Assembly: GCA_021018815.1 (NCBI GenBank)
Contig: JAITYX010000142.1
Location: 62,001 to 126,000, forward strand
Direction: 5' to 3'
Source: Talinum fruticosum
Taxonomy: Eukaryota; Streptophyta; Magnoliopsida; Caryophyllales; Talinaceae
DNA: 64,000 nt
The position numbers and the translations under genes are program-made. Shown in pieces: positions 56,301 to 64,000 of the stretch. Positions within the stretch are counted from its first letter, which is position 1. Each line of letters starts with the position of its first letter. The notes under the pieces are model-generated. The model was not told the origin of the DNA. It saw only the letters and a list, made by a program, of their open reading frames with translations, and ran no database searches.

Positions 56301-56400
56301 CGAGCAACTTCCGGACACCCTCATGCTGCCGCCGCCACAATCATCCACCTCCTCCTAAGCTTTCGGTGCAGGCGCACCGGTCGTCCCCTGCTCCTCTCGA
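53358..56400 (+). pseudogene. Cop5 3' ORF, split by a solo LTR
   Basis: ATG 53358 (MPNRG) with an early stop. Recognisable: VTQHLIWDDKFLPNTSFLWLQ, ELVTEFYSNMSYSKGIITSRV and VNLSLLHRLFKVSYLF (53515-53720), KILKALFDILEGYDVNSFPS (about 53895-53955), and coiled coil IRNQDLLIQLKDIINKQCKKL (54397-54460). An acidic/basic stretch follows to about 54660, and the C-terminus after the solo LTR (LPPPQSSTSS near 56325-56355). Domain order is as in the other copies. Confidence 0.72.
54851..56301 (+). repeat. Solo copia LTR within the Cop5 3' ORF
   Basis: 1,451 bp, TGAAGACT to AAACGTTC, TATA-like box at 55756, flanked by GAGCA (54846-54850) and GAGCA (56302-56306). No internal sequence or partner LTR is attached; the perfect duplication shows unequal LTR recombination after insertion. 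The terminal A appears lost. Confidence 0.9.
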
Positions 56401-56830
56401 CAACACACCCCCTCCTCTTAATTTATTTCTCTCTTGATTTATATTTTCTTTTGTCCACACATCAATTGTACTCTTTTGCTTTTTCTTCCCTTCTTTTTAC
56501 GGAAATGCTAGGGGAGAGAATATAGAAAACTTGATGTTGTGTTTAGCGGAGCTCACCCTCTTTTGAGCAATGAATGATGTTTTTATTTTTGAATAGACTT
56601 GTTTCTAAGTTATATGTTTCTTTCTACTTTTCTACTATGATACAATCTGTTTATTTCTTTGCTCTAATTTATTGTCCGCGTAATTGTTATGAGTAATGAT
56701 ATGATCCGAAATGCATTTTATAAGTATGGAATGCCTCTCATCCGTCACTCTTTGCTCCGATACGTTCGATAATTCGCACTAATAAGTTTTTATCCTAAGT
56801 ACGGAATGCCTTTCATCAAAAAGGGGAGAT
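56401..56830 (+). other. Cop5 3' UTR and purine tract
   Basis: AT-rich, ending ATCAAAAAGGGGAGAT at 56815-56830 next to the LTR. No gene. Confidence 0.78.
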
Positions 56831-58184
56831 TGAAGACTTAGGTTTTAACTATATGTTTTTCTTAGTATTACATGAAGACTCGGTATAAATCCTATCTCTC
56901 CTAAGTTTTGATTCCAACTCATTCCGAGCACCATAGAAACTCGTGTCTAAGTTTTCATTCCGTTCGACCGACTTAGAAAGCGTCTTATTGTATATGTCCT
57001 GCACCGATGTTTCTTAGTCACTCGGACCTCACTCGAAATATCATATGCCAAATAATATCTCTAACACTCTTATTCTAAGCACTAACTATGTATTTTAACG
57101 CAAAGAGAATTACAGACATTAATTCCTTTTTCTAAATCAGTTTATTTCCTTGAGAATTATTTGACCAAATCAAGTTGCTATACTCGATATTTTACACTCT
57201 CTACTTGATCATTCTTAGGATTGACTTAGATGGAATTTGAGTGTATTGAATATTAGACTCGGAAAATTCCATTCTTTTAGGCCAAAGATAGTTAAGCATT
57301 TAATTATTCTAATTTAATTATTATATATGCTTAATCTTATACCAAAGTATTTTATACTTTGAGAACCAATGTGGTTTGCTTTTGTAGGCTATTCAAACGA
57401 GGCTAACTTACTTTGAAGTACAACTCTAGGCTTAACGGTTGTTTCCACAACAATTTTCAGTCACCACCAAGTGATTGCACCATCTTTTGGAGCCAAGAGC
57501 CATTGCACTACGTTCACATCCCAACGGACCTTTCGAAGAGCCTTTACAACGAGTAGTGAAGACTTCTGTCTAGAACCAAGACTCAATGGTCACTCTGCCT
57601 GGTTAGATATAAATAAAATCCACACCACGAGACTAGATGATTACTCGAATAGATCGCTTAACACATTGCTTGAACTGAATTTATTGTTCTTACTCAATCT
57701 TCTACTTACAACTCCATGTCCGTAATTAATATTTTCTCGAGTCGTATAGAAAGTCTTGTAAATCAATTACATTCTCTTCTTACTTTCTAAGTAAGGCTCC
57801 TTGACTGAGTTGTAAGGGTTAACTCAGCTCGGTTGTCCCCGATTGTAAAGGTTACCTCATTCAGGAAGTACTAGTTCGGACAAGGGAACTTCGAGTCTAC
57901 GAAAACATTGTAAGGAATTGTTTAAGCGAGAAATTATGGTAGAGTTAGTCCTTATATTTTGTGGATTTAAAATAGTGGATTTGACTTGGTGCTTGGATTA
58001 ACACTCGTCCATGGTTTTCCGCCTCAGGAGGTTTTCCACATAAATCGTGTTATTACTTTTCTAAGTCCAATCTAGACTCGGAATCTATTGTTGAGCTGAA
58101 TTGTTGCAAAAATTGTTTATTTTTCTTCATCACCTTATTCACCCCCCTCTAGGGTCACTTAGACTGTCCACGAGCAAACCTTCA
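56831..58184 (+). repeat. Cop5 3' LTR
   Basis: 1,354 bp, TGAAGACTT to AACCTTCA; TATA-like TATAAATA at 57608. Shorter than Cop1 LTRs because of internal deletions. Confidence 0.9.
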
Positions 58185-58487
58185 TTTTGTATGTTAATTT
58201 TTGAGTTTCAATGAAATTTTCTTATTGCTCGACATACATGAGCTATATCTTTCATATCTTCTATTTACTCGATATGCATTATTACTGCCTTGATACTTTA
58301 TCATAATCCCTTAATAAGTACGCTCCGATACTTCAATAAGTATGTTCTAAGCTCTAGATGATCAAAAGCACACTCGATATTTTTGTTTATTATTTTTTAC
58401 TCGATCAAAATGCAATGAAAACTTAACTTTTTGAACTGTTACATTCGTTCTTAATTATGGAATGCCTTTGATCAAAAATGGGGAGAT
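58185..58487 (+). other. Cop3 3' UTR and purine tract
   Basis: Similar to the last part of other 3' UTRs (TTACTCGAT, GGAATGCCTTTGATC), ending in AAAAATGGGGAGAT next to 58488. It resumes Cop3 after the Cop5 insertion. Confidence 0.75.
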
Positions 58488-59914
58488 TGAAGACTAAGGT
58501 GTTACTCTCTATCTCTCAATGTTTTTGATTTCAAGTAATGCTAAATATTTAAGAAGCTCAACTCTAAGTTTTCCGTTTTGTCTAACCCACTCAAAAATCA
58601 TATCTTAAGAAACACGCACTTAACTAGATTTCGACCCACTCGGACATAACTCGGAAAGATGACATGAGTAAATAATTTCACAAACACTTCATATTCCGAG
58701 CATTAACTTAATGTTCTAAATGAAAATGAATTACTATGTTAATTCTCTTCTAAGTCAATTTATTGAATGAAATTATTTACATGATCAAGTTTATGCATTC
58801 TGATTATTCAATCTTAATAACTTGATTATTTAAAGGATTGACTCAAGATGGAATTTGAACATATTGAATGTTAGACTCAGAAAATTCCATTCTTTTAGGC
58901 TGAATATAATTAAGCGCTTAATTATATTGAACTAATCGTTATTTTTGCCTAATCTTGGACCAAAGTATTTTTATAATTTTGAGTACCACTTTGATTTGCT
59001 TTGCAGGTTCATTAAAATATTTTAATATTACTTTAAAAAGAAAAAGCAACTGACTTCCTACCGTTAAACACCGGTAGACGGAAAAACACCTTTTCCGGAC
59101 AAGGAGTAGACAATCGTGTCGGGGTTGTTTGTTACCAAATTCGGTAAACTTCAACTTTAAGTCTAACGGTTGTTTCCACCCCAGATTTTAGTCACAATTA
59201 GTGGGATGGATTGCTTTGAAAGCCAAGGACCAAAGCATAATGTTCATCTTGCAACGACTCCTTTTACGAGTGACTCGGACTAGCCGTTACAACGGCTAAT
59301 GAAGCTCACAAGTCCCAAACCAGTCTCAATGCATACTCTTCCTGTTGAGTATAAATAGAAGCCTTCTCACAAGATTTGAAGATTCTAATCACTTACTCAG
59401 TGCATACTCACCCAAACTTCTAGCTTCTACAACTCTAGTTCTTAAGTTCTTATTTTCTAAGTTTTAAAGAGAAAGTCTTGTAATCACTTCTAGCTTTCAA
59501 TTCTCAATTAAGTCCCTTAACCGAGCTGTAAGGGTTAACTTAGCTCAATTGTTCCCTAGCTGTAAAGGTTACCTCGGTTAGGAAGTACTAGATCGGATAA
59601 GGGAATTTATGAGTCTAGGAAAATCTTGTAATTGAATTGTCTAAGGGAACAATTCAGTAAAGATTTAGTCCTTGTATTTTGTGGACTGAAAATAGTGGAT
59701 TTTACTTGGTTCTTTCATTAGCACTGTCCGTGGTTTTGTGCCCCAAGATGGTTTCCACACAACTTCGTGTTTTAACTGTTTCTAAGTTCAATATAGACTC
59801 ATAATTATTTTCTCTGTCCTTGTTGAGTAGAATACTTTGTTAATTCACAAAAATGTTCCATCACCTTATTTACCCCCTCTAAGATGACTTAACCTCTCCA
59901 CGAGCAAACCTTCA
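58488..59914 (+). repeat. Cop3 3' LTR
   Basis: 1,427 bp, TGAAGACTAAGG to AACCTTCA; TATA-like box at 59350-59358; followed by TCCTT. The intact reference for the broken 5' LTR. Confidence 0.92.
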
Positions 59915-60660
59915 TCCTTGATGTTTTACGACTACTACCTGGCTTAGAGATTCACTTTAATCCCTAAAGGCAAGTTGCCCCCAAAAGTCACCATGTCCGA
60001 CATCAAGTTCCACAAGATTAAAAACCCTCACCATCACGTAAGGAGCTTTATAGGGGCGATGACTTTAGAGAATCTACTGGAGGACACATACAATGTCATC
60101 TTCCCATCGACATTTGACAAAGACGTCATGAAATGGCACAATCCTATCAACCCACACAACGTCGGAAACTTGTAGGATCATTGTCGCGAGTTCCTACATC
60201 AATACTCTTATAATACTCGATCTACCGAGTCACTCTTTACATACCTTGAGTTGATCAAGTAAGAAGAGGAAGAGAGCTTCACCGATTTCCTTACTCGCTA
60301 GAGGGCAAGCGTTGCCCACATGGTTGATTGACCTTCTGTAAAGGATTAGGTTAGGCTCATCATCAAAAACTTGAAGCCTACCTACCACCAACACTTGAAG
60401 TTCTTGCCTTTCATGGACTTTAAAACACTCCGAGATGCTTGGCATGCTTATAGAAGAGAAACAGACATCCATAAAAGTTTCAGCCAACTAGAAAGTCATC
60501 CAATGAGTCCATTACTTATCAAGAATGTGCGTAAAGTATTCATTTCCCTTTTTAGACCTAGACCTATTTACTTTTCCTTTTTAAAAAAACCTAAATCAGC
60601 ATTCCTTTTTAACTACGATGGCTTGATTTCAGCTACAATGGATATATAGGAAGCCCATAA
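59915..60660 (+). pseudogene. gag: Ty3/gypsy gag fragment (Ogre/Tat type)
   Basis: A retrotransposon gag domain: IKNPHHHVRSFIGAMTLENL, DKDVMKWHNPINPHNVGNL, CREFLHQYSYNTRSTESLFT, LELIK-EEEESFTDFLTR, RASVAHMVD, LKPTYHQHLKFLPFMDFKTL and DAWHAYRRETD (59975-60470), with four stops inside. Capsid function in active elements. It continues the fragment at 36543-36795 across Cop3. The last 180 bp (FRPRPIYFSF, KPKSAF) are not clearly gag. No zinc knuckle, protease or RT follows before the solo LTR. Confidence 0.82.
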
Positions 60661-60737
60661 GGTCCGGTCCCAAACCTAATCTTATTCCCATTTCCCATTT
60701 CCAAATTCAAAGCTACTTTACCATACTTGGAGGAGTG

Positions 60738-61991
60738 TAAATGTTTGCTCTTGGAAAGGTTAAGTCACCCTAGAGGGGGTGAATAGGGTGATGGAATGTT
60801 TTTGAGAAAATCAAACTCTTTTGCACATAATTGACACGAAACAAATTTTAAGTCTAGATTGGACTCGAAAGTGCAAAACACAAAGAAATACGTGGAAACC
60901 CTCCTAGGGCGAGAAAACCACGGACGGTGTCAATCCAAACACCAAGTCAAAATCCACCAATTGAATCTTGAATTACAATGAATATGACGACAAAGCTTTG
61001 TTCCCAAACAAATCTTTCTGTTTAAGTCTGTCCGAGTCAACTAGTCGTTGTAACGGATAGTCCGAGTCACCCGATTTCCGGACCTCCTTGAAATAGTCGT
61101 TGTGCCTTCGTCCTAGCTCCAAACAACTCTTTTTCTAACTTTTGTAAACTAGAAAAGCGAGACGGAAAAGAGTGTTAGACTCATAAATAAAATATTACCC
61201 AAAACGAGTATCAAACAAGGTCGTCGAGATAGTTATGAGCTTCTTCCGATATTCCGACTTTTTGTCTAGCCAGTGCTTTAACGGTCGAAGCCTTTTGTTT
61301 TTGTTTTTTCTTTAGATAATTGACATTAGAAAAACCCACAAAAACATTAAGCACAATGGTTCTCAAAGTATAAAAATACTTTGGTCCACAATTATATAAG
61401 GGTTAGTCTAAATAAAGCGTTTAATGACTAATTACCCTTAATTTAATAATCTGAAATATTTAAAGTCTAATATTCAATGTGCTCAGATTCCGGATGTGCC
61501 AAAAGTCATAAATAAATCATTCAATCTTGATGGGCACATGAGTTATTTAGACATTTTACAATTACGCATGATTAAACAAATAATAGTGTAAGTTTTTAGG
61601 TTAAAGCATGACTCAAATAATTCAATCCCAAATTAAATCATGATGTTTACCATGATAAAATAGACATGTTAAATGTGAGATAACTTACGAAAACTAAATG
61701 CCCGAGTCTGATCGAGTAGGTCGGTTTTTGAGAACCGAGTCGCTAGTTTGACTTTGTTTGTCATGACTAACTCATATTGCACTTTTTGAGTCTCAAACAT
61801 AGTCGAGATAAACTTAATATACTTAACTCGAGTTCAATAATAAAAAAGTCATATTGAAATCATGAATTATAAAGCATATGACTTGGTTAAATGAATGTCT
61901 TTTAGGATGCTTCTTGTTTTATCCTAAATTTAGTTGAATGCACCCAATCAAAACACATTCAAGGGATTACTCAGTCATACCTAAGTCTTCA
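60738..61991 (-). repeat. Solo copia LTR, minus orientation, in the gypsy element
   Basis: 1,254 bp, TAAATGTTTGCTC to AAGTCTTCA. Flanks GAGTG (60733-60737) and AAGTG (61992-61996) agree in four of five bases. No primer site or purine tract adjoins it, so it is a solo LTR. Confidence 0.85.
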
Positions 61992-63401
61992 AAGTGAAAT
62001 GTTGTCATTGTCTTCTTGAAATTTTTTGTAGTATCTTAATACAAGAATGCATTTTCTTATACTACGGTCTTGTATTCATCTCCTTTGCATGAGTCAAACT
62101 CCTAAAAATACAAAACTATAACAGAACACCCTACAAAGAATTATTCAATCAAGCATCATTCATCAAGTCGGCATCGGGAAGGTCATCGGCATTGCTACCA
62201 TCAAAAGAGATTCCATCAAAGCTAGCCAACTATCCAACATTAGAGAAGAGCTAGACAAAAGCACCAAAGAAGAACGTGGGGGCTCATGATCGAAAGGATC
62301 ATACAAAAACTCTAAGAATACTCAAGAAGAGGCACCAATCTTTTACCATACAAACAAAGCAGCTATTAGCACACAAACTAAATGGCTCAAAATTAGAATG
62401 GGGTACATAACCCTATTAAACATTAGATTTTCAAGCGGACCATTCCCTAGATTTCAGGTCTTCCAACGCCCAAGTCTAGGCAAAACTTTCTACATTAAGA
62501 TAAGTATCGAGTCCCTATTTCGACTAAAGTGGATAAACCTCGAAGCTCGAGGCCCAATAATGGTTAAGCTTCGATACCCCAGCTGATCCCGAGACCCAAC
62601 ATCGGCCAAGTTTTAGACATCCTCGTCGAGCTTTAGGCGCAATAGCGGTTAAGGTCGGGACAACCCTCGTCGAGCTTCAAGCCTAATAGTGGTCGGGGTT
62701 CAAACACCATTGTCGAGCTTTAAGCCCAACAATGATCAAGGTTCAAACACCTCCGTCGAGCTTTGGACCTAATAGTGGTCAAGGTTTAGACACCTCCGTT
62801 GAGATTCGAGCCGGATAGCGGTCAAGGTTCGGACATCCCTGTTGAGCTTCGAGTGGTAAATGTTCACACACCACCCCAAGACTTCAGGACCTATCCATCG
62901 TTAAGTCAAGGAAGAGCGTTTGAAACGTGATCAAGTTACAAATCAATTTCGAGTAACACTTGAAACTATTTACATTCGATTATTAGCTTACGGAATCGTT
63001 AGCACAAAAAATTATAGGCAAGCTTCAGGTCAAGAAATGGTCAAGTTTAGGCCCCTTATCCGAGCTTCGGGATGATAATCGAGCCAAGCTCGGCATAATC
63101 CAGCGAACGTTAGATCCAAGAAGTGGTCAAGTTCAAGGTGTTGGTCTTTATACTTTACTACCCTCATCAAGTTCAAGCCCTCGCCAAGCTTCGGACTAAC
63201 TACATGGTCAAGTTTAGGCACACTAATCCAAGCTTCGGGTCTTTAATTAGCCATGTTCGAGAGTCGACCACTCGGACTTCGGACTACGTTAGTGAAGTCC
63301 ATGCTGATTTTAGACAACTAATTTCGGACGCATTAATTCAATCGATAGTAGAAGCAATAAGTAAGTACCCTTTAATGTCTACTTTGATGAAAGGGGCTAA
63401 C
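61992..63401 (+). other. Gypsy 3' region between gag and 3' LTR
   Basis: No protease, RT or integrase recognised. Holds unique sequence to about 62500, then 43-bp tandem repeats and more degenerate units to about 63250, and a GAAAGGGGC purine stretch at about 63388-63397 just before the LTR. Pol appears to have been deleted before or after insertion. Confidence 0.6.
62510..62865 (+). repeat. 43-bp tandem repeat array
   Basis: GTCGAG/GTTGAG anchors at 62625, 62669, 62712, 62755, 62798 and 62841 give spacings 44, 43, 43, 43, 43. Unit form: GTCGAGCTTTAGGC--AATAG then GTCAAGGTT-AGACACCTCC. Further decayed units lie upstream and again at 63015-63250. Confidence 0.9.
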
Positions 63402-64000
63402 TATAGACACCAAAAAAGTGTCATCCCTTCTATTTATTTTATTTGTTAGCTTGATGATGAAATCGTAGTCCTGTTTTTCGATTCGGATCATGGTTGGAGT
63501 TTGATTGGCGTGACGAAAGCTAGTAAACCACAAAGAACCTATTAGCACCACCAAATCAGCTTTCTTTGCATTGGGTCGGCGCACAAACCCATTTTCTTTC
63601 GACCGGAACAAGCTCGGGTCAAGCTCCCGACTAGGAAACCCAAACCCTCACAAAAAATAAGACCTACAAAAATAGAAACTCGCCAAAAATGAAAACTTCC
63701 AAAAAATGGAAAGTTATCAAGGTCGGCACCGACCTTCTCCATACTGTGTAAAAATATAGTGCTTCACTATTTCCCTCAGCGTCAACTGCCCAAGTGCCAA
63801 CTAAGACGCGAAGTCAACTTCGATGAACGATACTCGTACAGTGTCGGCGCTGCATATTAGAGTTTTTACACCAAATGTCACAGGAACTTAGTACCAGTGC
63901 AAGCACTAGCAAGCCGGACCCGAGACCCTTTTGTCGACTTGCTAGTAAGCCTTAACAATGCTTAACTTAAGCTAGAGAGAGCTAAGTAAGCAAGGACACT
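63402..64000 (+). repeat. Ogre-like gypsy 3' LTR, start (runs off the window)
   Basis: TATAGACACC...GTGTCATCC, GATTGGCGTGA, ACCACAAAGAACC-ATTAGCACCA and GGAAACCCAAACCC match 20810-21070 in order. The TG terminus has become TA. Confidence 0.82.

Larger units (their letters stand above)
50906..58184 (+). mobile_element. Cop5: 5'-truncated copia element
   Basis: Contains the INT-RT linker, RT, RNase H, internal promoter region, 3' ORF (interrupted by a solo LTR), 3' UTR with purine tract, and a 3' LTR. No 5' LTR, gag, PR or INT core. Its left edge lies within the Cop3 3' ORF, and after its 3' LTR the Cop3 3' UTR resumes, so it sits in Cop3 with a deletion at its left boundary. Confidence 0.8.
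36796..59914 (+). mobile_element. Cop3: internally deleted copia element hosting three further insertions
   Basis: The 5' LTR is in three pieces (36796-37173, 41681-41798, 49437-49543), then part of a 3' ORF (49544-50905), a 3' UTR (58185-58487) and a complete 3' LTR (58488-59914). LTR starts agree (TAAAGACT.../TGAAGACT... followed by TAACTCTCTATCTCTC-type sequence). Outer flanks TCCTC (36791-36795) and TCCTT (59915-59919) are a 4/5 target duplication. Gag and pol are absent. Interrupted by a CACTA-like element, Cop4 and Cop5. Confidence 0.8.
20810..64000 (+). mobile_element. Ogre/Tat-like Ty3/gypsy element, pol-deleted and fragmented by nested insertions
   Basis: A 2.1-kb LTR (20810-22926) is followed by an Arg-type primer site, a minisatellite leader, pieces of gag (36543-36795 and 59915-60660), a 3' region with 43-bp tandem repeats, and the start of a second LTR at 63402 matching the first. 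Continuity across Cop3 is supported by the near-identical flanks TCCTC/TCCTT and by a reading frame that continues across them. No protease, RT or integrase is visible in the host pieces, so pol is missing. The long LTR, primer type and tandem repeats suggest the Ogre/Tat lineage; this is inference. Confidence 0.75.

Noticed and set aside
62510..62865. Regular 43-bp repeats resembling a CRISPR array
   Set aside because: No repeat-spacer structure: whole units repeat end to end, the context is a plant gypsy element, and there are no cas genes.

Overview
The window looks like heterochromatic, repeat-dense plant nuclear DNA, probably from a flowering plant. Evidence: Ty1/copia LTR retrotransposons primed by an initiator-Met-type tRNA site, a Ty3/gypsy element resembling the Ogre/Tat group, a CACTA-like DNA transposon, a MULE-like element, and the remains of a FAR1/FHY3-related (FRS) gene, a family confined to plants. 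I found no intact host gene. Every coding region I recognise carries stops, frameshifts or deletions.

Layout. 1-1823: minus-strand copia remnant (3' ORF fragment, RT fragment, LTR). 1824-1989 and 11488-13740: one FRS pseudogene, split by a full-length plus-strand copia element (Cop1, 1990-11487) flanked by a perfect 5-bp duplication ATCAT. 13740-14172: a 101-bp tandem repeat and a tRNA-like sequence. 14172-15640: unassigned, ending in a GA-rich tract. 15641-20809: stacked LTR remnants (gypsy, then two minus-strand copia LTRs); the second LTR is interrupted by a 1.9-kb foldback element with an AT-repeat centre (17925-19836). 20810-64000 and beyond: an Ogre/Tat-like gypsy element (5' LTR, Arg-type primer site, minisatellite leader, gag, 43-bp tandem repeats, start of the 3' LTR) that has no recognisable pol and has been blown apart by nested insertions.

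Insertions inside the gypsy element: Cop2 (minus, 24357-36542, itself carrying a 1.17-kb MULE-like element in gag); Cop3 (plus, 36796-59914, near-matching TSD TCCTC/TCCTT); and a solo copia LTR (60738-61991). Cop3 is itself the target of a CACTA-like element (37174-41680), Cop4 (minus, 41799-49436, perfect TSD TACAC) and the 5'-truncated Cop5 (50906-58184). Cop5 in turn holds a solo LTR (54851-56301, TSD GAGCA). Nesting reaches about four levels.

The copia family is the main actor. Its LTRs are about 1.25-1.6 kb, beginning TGAAGACT and ending AACCTTCA. Gag has a CCHC knuckle, pol has the order PR-INT-RT-RH, and an additional ORF sits between RNase H and the 3' LTR. That 3' ORF is present in five large copies (plus a sixth short fragment), and in four of them is preceded by a CT microsatellite region and a TATA-like box. 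This suggests an internal promoter separate from the LTR promoter, and is my best candidate for an under-described system. The foldback element and a pair of about 0.5-kb hairpins in the CACTA-like element are further candidates, as possible small-RNA sources.
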